This document shows, piece after piece, positions 24,012-32,652 of a DNA stretch of 48,602 nucleotides. The stretch lies in assembly GCA_013140715.1 (NCBI GenBank), contig JABFSG010000027.1, positions 1-48,602 of the forward strand, read 5' to 3'. Source of the DNA: Nitrospiraceae bacterium. Its GTDB lineage: Bacteria; Nitrospirota; Nitrospiria; Nitrospirales; Nitrospiraceae. Both the position numbers and the translations under genes were made by a program. Positions within the stretch are counted from its first letter, which is position 1; each line of letters opens with the position of its first letter. A model generated the notes under the pieces. The model ran no database searches and was not told where the DNA came from. It saw only the letters and a list, made by a program, of their open reading frames with translations.

Positions 24012-25091
24012 ATGTCGGAAGAACCCTGGCGAAAAATACTCCTTTCTCCTGGTGCAACCTTGCAGGACGCTATTCGTTGTCTCAATGATGGAGGCCTGCA
24101 AATTGCTCTGGTGGTCTCTTCCGACGGCACATTGGTCGGGACGATGACCGATGGGGATATCAGACGAGGACTTTTGCGAGGGTTGGATTTGAACAGTCAC
24201 ATCGACACGATCATCCATCGTGATTCCTTGGTAGTCCCAGCACAATTGGGACGCGATACGGTGCTTCAACTCATGCAAGCCAACAAAATTCACCAGTTGC
24301 CAATTGTGGATGAAGGCCGACACGTGGTGGGATTGCATCTGTGGGATGAACTACTGGATCCGAGGCAGCGCCCTAATTTGATGGTCATCATGTCTGGTGG
24401 TCAAGGCACCCGATTGCGGCCTCATACCGAACATTGCCCCAAGTCGATGTTGCCGGTTGGCGGCAAGCCGATGCTGGAACATATTATCGAGCGGGCCAAG
24501 GCAGAGGGGTTTCATCGTTTTGTGCTGGCCATCCACTACCTCGGGAACATGATCGAAGAACATTTCGGCGATGGCAGTCGCTGGCAGGTTCAGATCGATT
24601 ACCTTCGTGAAGATTCGCCGCTTGGAACAGCGGGGGCTATCGGCTTGCTGACCCCACGGCCTCAGGCGCCCTTCGTCGTCTCCAACGGCGATGTGTTGAC
24701 CGACATCCGCTACGGTGAATTGCTCGATTTCCACTGCCGGCATGGGGCGGTCGCTACCATGGCCGTGCGTCTGCATGAATGGCAGCATCCATTCGGTGTG
24801 GTCCGCACTAAAGGGGTTGATATCATCGGCTTTGAAGAAAAACCCATCTCGCGGAGCCATATCAATGCCGGTATCTATGTATTGGCTCCTAGCGCACTCG
24901 ATGTCATGAAGGCCGGCGAACATTGCGATATGCCGACGCTGTTCAGCCGTTTGCAAGAGCATGCTGCAAGAACCATTGTCTATCCGATGCACGAGCCTTG
25001 GCTGGACGTAGGGCGGATTGACGATCTGGCGCGGGCACACACGCTTAAATCCAAGGGGAATGAGAATGATGGCTCAACACAACAAGCTTGA
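24012..25091 (+). CDS. CBS-domain sugar-1-phosphate nucleotidyltransferase (PtmE-like)
   Basis: Residues ~10-120 are a pair of CBS domains (GTLVGTMTDGDIRRGLLRG; QLPIVDEGRHVVGLH). Residues ~125-350 form a nucleotidyltransferase with the signature GGQGTRLRPHTEHCPKSMLP and VSNGDVLTD. In C. jejuni PtmE, with the same layout, makes GDP-glucosamine for the legionaminate pathway. The CBS part probably binds an adenine nucleotide as a control. ATG 24012 gives MSEEPWRKILLSPG; upstream in-frame codons lack family similarity. Its 3' end overlaps the next gene. Confidence 0.85.
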   Translation: MSEEPWRKILLSPGATLQDAIRCLNDGGLQIALVVSSDGTLVGTMTDGDIRRGLLRGLDLNSHIDTIIHRDSLVVPAQLGRDTVLQLMQANKIHQLPIVDEGRHVVGLHLWDELLDPRQRPNLMVIMSGGQGTRLRPHTEHCPKSMLPVGGKPMLEHIIERAKAEGFHRFVLAIHYLGNMIEEHFGDGSRWQVQIDYLREDSPLGTAGAIGLLTPRPQAPFVVSNGDVLTDIRYGELLDFHCRHGAVATMAVRLHEWQHPFGVVRTKGVDIIGFEEKPISRSHINAGIYVLAPSALDVMKAGEHCDMPTLFSRLQEHAARTIVYPMHEPWLDVGRIDDLARAHTLKSKGNENDGSTQQA

Positions 25092-26196
25092 TCTTCGTTG
25101 GTGCAGTCATTGCCTCAGCATGTCCACGAGGCCACGTATCAAATTCGACGAGCGCGGGTGGTGTAATGCGTGCCAGTGGGCAGAAAAGAAGCGGACGCTG
25201 GATTGGGGTAGCCGCCAGAAAGAACTGCATCGTCTTCTGGACAAGCATCGGAGAATAGATGGGCGATTCGACTGCCTCGTTCCCGTAAGTGGCGGCAAGG
25301 ATGGGTCGTACGTTGCCTACAATCTACAACACAAGTATGGCATGAACCCGCTGACCGTTACTGTGGCGCCAGCACTGCCGCTGGCCTTGGGAGAAGAGAA
25401 CCTGAAGGCATTCGTCGGCAGCGGCTACAACCATGTCTCCATCAACCCAGACCCCAATGCAATGCGAACCTTGAACCGAACGGGGTTCATCGAGATGGGT
25501 TTTCCCTACTATGGGTGGTTGATTGCAATTCAGGCGGCGGTGCTGCGCTTGGCCGTGAATTTCGGAATCGCGCTGATCTTTTATGGCGAAGATGGTGAGG
25601 TTGAGTACGGTGGTTCGACCGAAACGGATGAGAATCCGATTTACGACGTCACATACATGAAGAAGGTCTATCTCGAAGGCGGGTATGACAAGGTTCTCCG
25701 AGAGTCCGGGGTGCCAGCAAACAAGCTCGGTTTCTTCAAGTTTCCGAGTGATACGGAGCTTGTAGACAGTAAGATCGAGATCACGCACTGGTCGTACTTT
25801 GAAAATTGGGATCCGTATCGGAGCTACCTTATTGCCAAAGAACACTGTGGTTTGAAGGAAGCTGAGGGAGCGAATGCTGGAACCTTCACGAATTTTGCGC
25901 AGAATGATCAGGCATTGTACGCGCTCCATACCTATTTGATGTACCTGAAGTTTGGATTTGGGAGAGCGAATCAGGATGCGAGTATCGAGGTGCGGCGAGG
26001 GGCCATGGACAGACAGCAGGCCGTCAACCTTGTCCGGCTATACGATGGACAATTTCCCCAGGAATTTTTGGAACTATACCTAGACTACTACCAGATAACG
26101 CGTGACCCCTTCGACGCTGTGCTTGATCGATGGGCCAACCGGGAGCTGTTCGCAAAATCGAATGGCATCTGGAAACCCCTCTTTACTGTCCAGTAA
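25066..26196 (+). CDS. N-acetyl sugar amidotransferase (WbuX/WbpG/PseA family)
   Basis: A 376-residue PP-loop ATPase. The N-terminus has a four-Cys zinc site (WCSHCLSMS, then WCNACQ). The PP-loop PVSGGKDGSYVAYNL is near residues 73-87. With HisH- and HisF-like partners this family turns an N-acetyl group of a sugar into an acetamidino group, as in P. aeruginosa O5 (WbpG-HisH2-HisF2), and PseA-type enzymes act on nonulosonates. Starts at 25060, 25066 and 25069 are all possible; AAGGGG at 25053 fits 25066. Next to a leg pathway, the likely product is an amidino-legionaminate. Confidence 0.88.
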   Translation: MMAQHNKLDLRWCSHCLSMSTRPRIKFDERGWCNACQWAEKKRTLDWGSRQKELHRLLDKHRRIDGRFDCLVPVSGGKDGSYVAYNLQHKYGMNPLTVTVAPALPLALGEENLKAFVGSGYNHVSINPDPNAMRTLNRTGFIEMGFPYYGWLIAIQAAVLRLAVNFGIALIFYGEDGEVEYGGSTETDENPIYDVTYMKKVYLEGGYDKVLRESGVPANKLGFFKFPSDTELVDSKIEITHWSYFENWDPYRSYLIAKEHCGLKEAEGANAGTFTNFAQNDQALYALHTYLMYLKFGFGRANQDASIEVRRGAMDRQQAVNLVRLYDGQFPQEFLELYLDYYQITRDPFDAVLDRWANRELFAKSNGIWKPLFTVQ

Positions 26197-26198
26197 AC

Positions 26199-26816
26199 AT
26201 GAAGATCTTGGTAATTGATCTGAGCACGTCTAATATTCGATCTCTCACGTCCGCGCTGATATACCTTGGAGTACAGCCTGTCGTTACATCCGACCCGTCG
26301 GTCATTGAGTCTGCCTCGCATGTTATCCTCCCTGGGGTGGGAGCATTTGATACCGGAATGAAAAGAATTGCTGAACTGTCCCTAGGCATCCCCTTGCGCA
26401 CCTACGCCCTGGAGCAACAGCGACCTTTGCTCGGCGTTTGTCTCGGAATGCAACTGCTGTTCAATGAAAGCGAAGAAGGGCGCCTCTCGGGGTTGGGATT
26501 GGTCTCCGGGCAATTTCGAAAGTTGAAGTCCACCTACCAATCAATGCATAAGGTCCCACACGTTGGCTTTTCCCCAGTTTATGGCTATCGGGAGACTGAC
26601 CTTTTCAAGGGGATCGGCCCCAAAGGGTGTTTCTACTTTACACATTCCTATGCACTGCAGGGGATCGAGGAAGATTGGAATGTCGCTCTTTGTGATCATG
26701 TGCAGCCGTTCGTGGCGGCGTTTCAGAAGCGCAAAATCTGCGGAGTACAGTTCCATCCCGAGAAAAGTCAATCGACCGGCTTGAGGCTCCTCAGCAATTT
26801 CCTAGAACTCGTCTAG
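26199..26816 (+). CDS. HisH-like glutamine amidotransferase subunit
   Basis: A 205-residue class I glutaminase. The oxyanion region is LPGVGAFDTGM, the nucleophile is Cys81 in LLGVCLGMQ, and the His/Glu of the triad are in VQFHPEKS. It supplies ammonia through a HisF-like partner. The location between a WbuX-type gene and a HisF-like gene, away from any other his gene, shows it serves sugar amidation, not histidine synthesis. The start is 2 nt after the previous stop. Confidence 0.9.
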   Translation: MKILVIDLSTSNIRSLTSALIYLGVQPVVTSDPSVIESASHVILPGVGAFDTGMKRIAELSLGIPLRTYALEQQRPLLGVCLGMQLLFNESEEGRLSGLGLVSGQFRKLKSTYQSMHKVPHVGFSPVYGYRETDLFKGIGPKGCFYFTHSYALQGIEEDWNVALCDHVQPFVAAFQKRKICGVQFHPEKSQSTGLRLLSNFLELV

Positions 26817-26827
26817 CCAGACCCTGA

Positions 26828-27640
26828 ATGCGAAGATTGATTTTTGCGCTTCTTTATGATCGAGGACGATTCATGTTGAGCCGAAATTTCAGGCTGCAGG
26901 CGGTCGGGACGATTGACTGGCTGTTTAACAACTATGACTTTCTCAACGTTTCTCATGGGCTGGATGAACTCATAGTGCTTGATGTGTCGAAGGGCGTCCG
27001 GAACCCGGAGGCATTCGGTGCGGTCGTCTCTCACATTGCCAGCCGCTGTTTTATCCCTGTTACCGTTGGCGGGGGCATCACGTCGTTCGACATTGCCCAG
27101 GGATTCATGCGGAGCGGGGCCGACAAGTTGCTGGTCAACTCGGCCTTCGCAAACGATGCCGGGCTCTGTCGCGCGCTCGCTGAACATTTTGGGCGTCAGT
27201 GCGTTGTTGGGGGGATTGATTATAAGGCCACGCCGCAGAGTTCCCAGGCCATCATGATCGACAATGGAACAAGGGAGGTATCGACTGATCTGTCGGGTTG
27301 GGTGGAGTTTCTTCAGGAGAATGGCGCCGGTGAGATTCTATTTCAGTCTGTGGATCAGGACGGCACCGGCATGGGTCTTGATCTGTCGGTGGTTGATGGA
27401 CTGCGTCATCGCCCCGAAGTGCCGTGCATTCTTATGGGCGGTATAGGGAAAGCCGATCATATCATTGCCGGACTCCAGCATCCGACCATTGACGCAGTTG
27501 CGACGGCGAATCTCTATAACTTCATTGGTTCCGCTTTTCTTGATGTGCGCAAGTCGATTGCCGAGACGGGAATGGAAATGGCGCGATGGAACAGCTGTGA
27601 GTATGTTGCTCTACATAATAAGTTTGCAACGAGTGCCTGA
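26828..27640 (+). CDS. HisF-like cyclase subunit of sugar amidation (WbuZ type)
   Basis: A 270-residue (beta/alpha)8-barrel. It shows VTVGGGITSFDIAQGFMRSGADK, GIDYKATP (position of the second catalytic Asp of HisF) and LMGGIGKADHI. The N-terminus (RRLIFALLYDRGRFMLSRNF) differs from the histidine HisF start, as is usual for WbuZ/HisF2 proteins. It probably channels ammonia from the HisH-like subunit to WbuX. A 59-nt gap without obvious signals follows. Confidence 0.88.
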   Translation: MRRLIFALLYDRGRFMLSRNFRLQAVGTIDWLFNNYDFLNVSHGLDELIVLDVSKGVRNPEAFGAVVSHIASRCFIPVTVGGGITSFDIAQGFMRSGADKLLVNSAFANDAGLCRALAEHFGRQCVVGGIDYKATPQSSQAIMIDNGTREVSTDLSGWVEFLQENGAGEILFQSVDQDGTGMGLDLSVVDGLRHRPEVPCILMGGIGKADHIIAGLQHPTIDAVATANLYNFIGSAFLDVRKSIAETGMEMARWNSCEYVALHNKFATSA

Positions 27641-27699
27641 AGTACGCGTCAATAATCTTCATATCTAGGAACTGAGTCTCTCCTCGGTGCTGCATAGTT

Positions 27700-28746
27700 A
27701 TGCTGAAACGTGTACTGATCGTGGGTCTTGGGAGTATTGGGACCCGGCATGCACGGCTCGTGCGGAAGGTAGCGCCCGGTGTGGAGGTGATTGCGCTGAG
27801 ACATCAGGATTATCAAGGCCAATTGCCAGTCGGAATCGATCATAACGTATCGAGCTTGGCCGACGCTTTGAAGTTCAGCCCACAGGCAGCGGTCGTTGCC
27901 ACGCCAGCGAGCTATCATTTAGATGTCGCGCTCCCGCTGGCCAGTGCCGGGGTACACCTGCTCGTGGAGAAACCTATTTCTAGTACTTCGCAGGGAGTGT
28001 CTGAGCTGATCGACGTGTGTCGGACGCGTGGTATTACGCTGATGACGGGCTACAACCTGCGATTCTCCCCCTCGGTACAACGATTCCGCGAGTTACTTCA
28101 AGCGAAACGGGTCGGGCCGGTACGTTCTGTCCGGGCCGAGGTGGGACAGTTTTTGCCATCCTGGCGGCCAGGTTCCGATTATCGTGAGACGGTTTCCGCG
28201 AAGGCCGCGCTTGGCGGTGGAGTATTGTTGGAACTGAGCCACGAAATTGATTATCTCCGGTGGCTGTTTGGCGAAATAGAGTGGGTGAGTGCAATCCAGC
28301 GCAAGCAGAGCGGTCTCGAAATAGATGTTGAGGATACGGCCCATCTGATTCTTGGTTTTGCGCATGAACCAGCAGCCGGGCCTGTAATTGCCGCTTTAAG
28401 CATGGACTTTATCCGCCACGACACCACTAGAACGTGCACGGTTATTGGTGAGACGGGATCGCTCCGTTGGAATGCCTTGACGGGCATTGTTGAGATTTTT
28501 GAACAGGGTGGAAGTTCCTGGAAAACTCTATTTGCAGATGCGAGTCAACGAGACAATAGCTATTTAGCCGAATGGCGCCATTTCCTGGCCTGCATGGCTG
28601 ACGGTGGCCCTCCCATTGTCTCTGGCCATGATGGGTTGGCGGTGCTTCGAGTAGTCGAAGCCGCACGACATTCGTCGACCACCGGCTCCGTAGTGCACAT
28701 AACTCGTCAGAATGAGGGGTGTAAAGGACTCCGCACTCTTCCATGA
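27700..28746 (+). CDS. Gfo/Idh/MocA-family oxidoreductase (PtmF-like)
   Basis: A 348-residue NAD(P)-dependent sugar oxidoreductase. The Rossmann motif is VLIVGLGSIGTRHARL; the family motif EKPISS is near residue 90; LELSHEIDYLRW is in the substrate domain. C. jejuni PtmF, of this family, works with the SDR PtmA in making the GDP-sugar for legionaminate. Here a PtmA-like SDR is present but about 7 kb downstream (35426). The stop overlaps the next start (ATGA). Confidence 0.75.
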   Translation: MLKRVLIVGLGSIGTRHARLVRKVAPGVEVIALRHQDYQGQLPVGIDHNVSSLADALKFSPQAAVVATPASYHLDVALPLASAGVHLLVEKPISSTSQGVSELIDVCRTRGITLMTGYNLRFSPSVQRFRELLQAKRVGPVRSVRAEVGQFLPSWRPGSDYRETVSAKAALGGGVLLELSHEIDYLRWLFGEIEWVSAIQRKQSGLEIDVEDTAHLILGFAHEPAAGPVIAALSMDFIRHDTTRTCTVIGETGSLRWNALTGIVEIFEQGGSSWKTLFADASQRDNSYLAEWRHFLACMADGGPPIVSGHDGLAVLRVVEAARHSSTTGSVVHITRQNEGCKGLRTLP

Positions 28747-29447
28747 GAATCGTTGCACTGATTTGCGCCCGTGGAGGCTCCAAGGGACTGCCCGGTAAGA
28801 ATGTTCGTCTCTTAGCCGGGCGTCCTTTGATTGCATGGGCCATCGATCAGGCCAGGGCGGTGAAACAGATTGGTAGGACCATTGTTTCAACCGATTTTGA
28901 GGACATTGCTCGGGTGGCTCGTGATGCCGGCGCAGAAGTTCCCTTTTTGCGACCCGCTGAACTGGCTCAGGATAACAGCCCCGAGTGGTTGGTCTGGCGC
29001 CATGCGTTGACCTATCTGAAGCAATCGGAAGGAACGTACCCGGATGCCCTAATTGTGGTTCCGACCACGGCTCCATTGCGAGCGGTGACAGACTTGGAGC
29101 GTTGCCTGGCCGAATATGAAAAGGGTGAGGTCGACATGGTCATCACGGTCACGGATGCGCATCGGAGTCCCTACTTCAATATGGTACGGACACATGACGA
29201 TGGAACGGTCGGCCTAGTCATACCCCCCACGAGTACCGTCGTGCGGCGTCAGGATGCACCTATTGTTTTTGACATGACGACGGTGGCGTATGTGGCTAAA
29301 CCGGAGTTCGTCATGACTCGAAACGGCATCTTTGAAGGCAAGGTACGTTCGGTATACGTGCCGGTGCAGCGTGCCCTCGATATCGATAGCCCGTTAGATT
29401 TCAGCGTGGCGGAATGCCTCATTCAGAATCCGCATGATCAACGGTGA
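28743..29447 (+). CDS. legF: CMP-nonulosonate cytidylyltransferase (NeuA/LegF/PtmB type)
   Basis: A 234-residue nucleotidyltransferase. CARGGSKGLPGKN at the start is the CTP-binding motif; VVPTTAPLRAVTDLE, MTTVAYVAK and ALDIDSPLDF near the end fit CMP-sialate synthetases. It activates the nonulosonic acid made by LegI for transfer into the glycan. There is no phosphatase or O-acetylhydrolase fusion. It closes the tightly packed nonulosonate block; degenerate sequence follows. Confidence 0.88.
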   Translation: MRIVALICARGGSKGLPGKNVRLLAGRPLIAWAIDQARAVKQIGRTIVSTDFEDIARVARDAGAEVPFLRPAELAQDNSPEWLVWRHALTYLKQSEGTYPDALIVVPTTAPLRAVTDLERCLAEYEKGEVDMVITVTDAHRSPYFNMVRTHDDGTVGLVIPPTSTVVRRQDAPIVFDMTTVAYVAKPEFVMTRNGIFEGKVRSVYVPVQRALDIDSPLDFSVAECLIQNPHDQR

Positions 29448-29462
29448 GGAGGGGGACTACAT

Positions 29463-29615
29463 ATGAGTGATCGTCTCATGCTGGCAATCAGTGTCGGTCA
29501 CAATGCTTCTGCGGCGCTCATGCGGAACGGCGTCATTGTTTTCGCAGCTTTGAAGGGATCTTTCTCACGGAAAAAGAACTGCGTTGGGTGTCCCAAGCAG
29601 TCGAGGAATAGTTAG
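29463..29615 (+). pseudogene. Deletion remnant: N-terminus like a NodU/CmcH carbamoyltransferase
   Basis: An ATG after GAGGAGGGGG opens a 50-codon frame. Its first ~28 residues, LMLAISVGHNASAALMRNG plus VIVFA, look like the start of NodU/CmcH-type carbamoyltransferases. The rest loses this likeness. In another frame at 29550-29609 the sequence reads IFLTEKELRWVSQAVEE and a stop, which could be the end of a different enzyme. I read this as two gene ends joined by a deletion. A small functional ORF is less likely. Confidence 0.5.
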
Positions 29616-29619
29616 ACGA

Positions 29620-30183
29620 ATGAAGTGGTCCGAAGTGCGTAGCCGTATTCATTTCTGGCAAACAGCCGACCGATTAGGGCCAGACATTCCGTTTACGCAC
29701 TGGCGATTGCATTTCAAATCCACCATGCTCGATTTGTGCAAGAGCAAATTCAAGTACTTTGGTGACCGCGCTGAGTTTCGTCCAGGTGCCTATGCAATGT
29801 GCTGTTCACAAATCAGTTTGGGCAAGCGGGTCATTATTCGTCCCGAATGCATGCTGTTTGCCAATATGGCGGGCGGTGAAATTGTGATCGAGGATGATGT
29901 CATGCTGGGATGTGGCGTACACATCTATGTTAACAATCATCGATTTGATGACCTGAAAGAATCAATCATTGACCAAGGCTACTACCCATCAAAATCGGTC
30001 GTATTGAAAAAGGGCAGCTGGATAGGGGGTAACGCGATTATTCTACCAGGCGTCACCATCGGGGAAAATTCTGTGATCGGCGCAGGAAGTGTAGTAACGA
30101 AAAGTGTTCCTGACGGGGTTGTCGCGGTTGGTAACCCGGCGAGAGTTATTCGAGAAATCGACGGTGCTATCGACGGTTCGTAG
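29620..30183 (+). CDS. Hexapeptide-repeat (LbH) acyltransferase
   Basis: A 187-residue left-handed beta-helix protein. Hexapeptide turns begin near residue 65 (SLGKRVIIRPECMLF, EIVIEDDVMLGCGVHIYVNNH), with VGNPARVIREI at the C-terminus. It resembles WbbJ/Maa-type O-acetyltransferases. The His in NNHRF is the usual catalytic residue. It could acetylate an O-antigen sugar or act as the missing LegH N-acetyltransferase of the leg pathway; sequence alone does not decide. ATG 29620 follows the remnant directly. Confidence 0.75.
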   Translation: MKWSEVRSRIHFWQTADRLGPDIPFTHWRLHFKSTMLDLCKSKFKYFGDRAEFRPGAYAMCCSQISLGKRVIIRPECMLFANMAGGEIVIEDDVMLGCGVHIYVNNHRFDDLKESIIDQGYYPSKSVVLKKGSWIGGNAIILPGVTIGENSVIGAGSVVTKSVPDGVVAVGNPARVIREIDGAIDGS

Positions 30184-31990
30184 CCAGTACAGGCATATCC
30201 TGATCCTGGAGTCCAGGAGTTGGTGGGGAAGCTGCCGCGATCGATTTGATCCTGCACGAGATCTCGTATTGACCTACGATCTTGGTCTTCGGCGGGAGGT
30301 CAGCCGAATGGGTGGACAGGCATTCTATGTGGACTACCTCGTCGACAGTGCCACCATGGAGAAAAACAACTTCCTCATCTATGAGTTTTTCCGGACATGG
30401 CATAGGGACACAGCGGGCCAAGATATTTTTGTTCATCGTGGGATTCCGTTCGGCTTTGCCTTCCGCATCGATATCTGGACCGACTTCGTATTTCATCTGC
30501 AGTCGAGAATCTGCCTGGAGACGCTTCGCGGCCTGAAGTTTGAATCTGTTTTTGTGGGGACTCAGCTCGGGATTGTCGAGGCAATTCTCAAAGACATGGC
30601 TATTCCTTTCAGTCCAGTACCTATCGCCGAAAATCCGGGCCAGGCGACATACTACTTCCCAGCTTTCCGATGGATGGATGAACGAATTCGAAACAGAACC
30701 CTCAAGCATCGTTTTAGGGATTTGATCACAGCTGTTCAGGGGTTCGTGATGTCTCGGTTGGATCGATTATTGCGATCTCGCAATGGGAAACCGGCGATTT
30801 TTATTCACGAATATTATCCCACCCGCACGCTGGTACAGCGCCTACTGCACAATTCAAAGGTGCGCGTGGTACTGGCGCACTTTTCATGGGCGTCGGGATG
30901 GGGCAAGTATCTCTCCGAGCGGCCCATACCTGTGTGGGGAACGGTGGAACGATTTCAACTTGACGCAGACAGATTGATGCGAATGTTTCGAGAGCGGCGC
31001 GGGGCACGATTGCTGTTGACCAATGGAGTTGATGTGACGGAGGGCGCTTATCGCGTGATCGAAAAACGAATCTCTGCGCAGATTGCGGAGACCATTCGCA
31101 CGTTGGATTGTGTGATTGAATATGTGAAGGAAATCCCGATCAGCTTAGTCGTACTGGTCGCAAATATCGGGCGGGTTGCAACCCTGGTCGATTGCGTAGC
31201 AAAAGCACGAGGGGTTCCCAGCTATCTCATTGTCAACGGGATGTTGACTAGTGCCTTCTTGGACGAAGCAAAGTACGCCACCGTCATCAATGCATACTCC
31301 ACGAGTATGAAAGAGCATTATTTCAGAGGCATGGACAACGTGGTGTGTCTTGGCGATCCGAGGATGGATGCCTATGTGCAGAATGTGCCGCGTCGACTGA
31401 TCAACCGAAAGGCTCCGACCGTCACGATCGGGGCATCCGGCCATAATAATACCAGCCTGAATTCATACCTTGCGGTGGAGTTTGAATTCATGTTCGACGT
31501 CTTGGAGGCCTTGCGCCGTATAAAGCATGAGTCTCCGGAGCTTCGGATCGTGATTAAGGTTCGATCGAATGGGTATCGCGAGCAATATGAGCAATTCAGC
31601 AATGAGTATTTCCCCGGGCTGGTGAATGAAATCATGGACAACGTGTCGATAAAGGACGTTCTCGACCGGACAGACTTCTTCATTACGATCTATTCACAGA
31701 CACTATTTGAAGCCTCCTGCATGGGCATCCCTTGCCTGTACTATAAAAAGGACGACGAGATCATGTATCCACCGTTCGACGGGTACTCCGAATTGGTCAC
31801 CGTTGACACCGTTGATGATCTTGTGGAGGCTTTTCATGATTTTCAATCCGGCGATAAGCGGTTTGACGCATTTTTGGACAAGGCCGTCATGGAAAAATAT
31901 GTTGGGCCTCTTGACGGAAGAAATCTCGAACGGAACCTGTCCTTCATTGATGACCTTCTTGCGAAGGGCGACAAGGTGATGGCTCAGTGA
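30164..31990 (+). CDS. Large GT-B-like surface carbohydrate biosynthesis protein
   Basis: About 608 residues from a proposed GTG 30164, overlapping the previous gene by 20 nt. There is no signal peptide or clear membrane segment. The C-terminal half (VTIGASGHNNTSLNSYL, LRIVIKVRSNGYREQ, TIYSQTLFEASCMGIPCLYY) resembles the nucleotide-binding half of GT-B enzymes and of CDP-glycerol glycerophosphotransferase-like proteins. A VLVAN...GVPSYLIVNG region could bridge two Rossmann domains. I cannot name the substrate. It may transfer the nonulosonate, since no other sialyltransferase-like gene is seen in the block. Confidence 0.6.
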   Translation: MLSTVRSQYRHILILESRSWWGSCRDRFDPARDLVLTYDLGLRREVSRMGGQAFYVDYLVDSATMEKNNFLIYEFFRTWHRDTAGQDIFVHRGIPFGFAFRIDIWTDFVFHLQSRICLETLRGLKFESVFVGTQLGIVEAILKDMAIPFSPVPIAENPGQATYYFPAFRWMDERIRNRTLKHRFRDLITAVQGFVMSRLDRLLRSRNGKPAIFIHEYYPTRTLVQRLLHNSKVRVVLAHFSWASGWGKYLSERPIPVWGTVERFQLDADRLMRMFRERRGARLLLTNGVDVTEGAYRVIEKRISAQIAETIRTLDCVIEYVKEIPISLVVLVANIGRVATLVDCVAKARGVPSYLIVNGMLTSAFLDEAKYATVINAYSTSMKEHYFRGMDNVVCLGDPRMDAYVQNVPRRLINRKAPTVTIGASGHNNTSLNSYLAVEFEFMFDVLEALRRIKHESPELRIVIKVRSNGYREQYEQFSNEYFPGLVNEIMDNVSIKDVLDRTDFFITIYSQTLFEASCMGIPCLYYKKDDEIMYPPFDGYSELVTVDTVDDLVEAFHDFQSGDKRFDAFLDKAVMEKYVGPLDGRNLERNLSFIDDLLAKGDKVMAQ

Positions 31991-32652
31991 TTCTAGGACT
32001 GGAATGGGCAAGGCAGATTCTCTATACCAACCGTCTGCGCCGCCGTTTCCCTTGTAGTGTGATCTACCATGGCGCAGTCGCAGACCAAGGTTGTGTGTTG
32101 GGAGAACACTCGGTCTTGTTCCGTGGTGCGGTTCTGACGGAGTCAAAACTAGGTGCATACAGTTACGTGCAATCTGGATCTGCTGTATACAATGCAGAAA
32201 TCGGTTCGTTCTGTTCCATCGCGAGTGCCGTAACCATCGGCCTTGGCTCGCATCCGACCTCCATGGTCAGCACGAGCCCGGTGTTCTATGACAAGGATCA
32301 GCCCTTACCGAAGTTCTTTGTCAAAGAGTGCGTGTACACAAAAATGTTTCCTCGAACAGTCATTGGTGCTGATGTGTGGATTGGTCAAGGAGCGATGGTC
32401 AAGGCTGGCGTTCGGATAGGTGTGGGTGCCGTGATTGGATCAGCCTCGATGGTGACGAAGGATGTTCCTCCATATACCATTGCAGCGGGTAACCCGTGTC
32501 GCCCGATCCGATTGCGCTTCCCTGAAGACATCTGTCGGAGATTGATCGAGTCACGTTGGTGGGATTTACACGAGTCGAAATTGAACGAGCTGGCTCGTTT
32601 ATTTGCAGATCCAGAAACGTTCCTTGCCGCACTGAACTATGTCCATGAGTAG
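31987..32652 (+). CDS. CatB-related LbH O-acetyltransferase
   Basis: A 221-residue hexapeptide protein. GSFCSIASAVTIGLGSHPTS carries the His used in catalysis, and TVIGADVWIGQGAMVKAGVR is the typical xenobiotic/CatB-type coil. AAGNPCRPIRLRFPEDICRR ends the helix region. It probably O-acetylates a sugar of the surface glycan. The GTG start overlaps the previous stop by 4 nt, and its 3' end overlaps the next gene by 14 nt. Confidence 0.8.
   Translation: MILGLEWARQILYTNRLRRRFPCSVIYHGAVADQGCVLGEHSVLFRGAVLTESKLGAYSYVQSGSAVYNAEIGSFCSIASAVTIGLGSHPTSMVSTSPVFYDKDQPLPKFFVKECVYTKMFPRTVIGADVWIGQGAMVKAGVRIGVGAVIGSASMVTKDVPPYTIAAGNPCRPIRLRFPEDICRRLIESRWWDLHESKLNELARLFADPETFLAALNYVHE

Noticed and set aside
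26199-27640. hisH and hisF as part of histidine biosynthesis
   Set aside because: They follow a WbuX-type amidotransferase and lie within sugar genes, with no other his genes; the HisF-like N-terminus is of the WbuZ kind.
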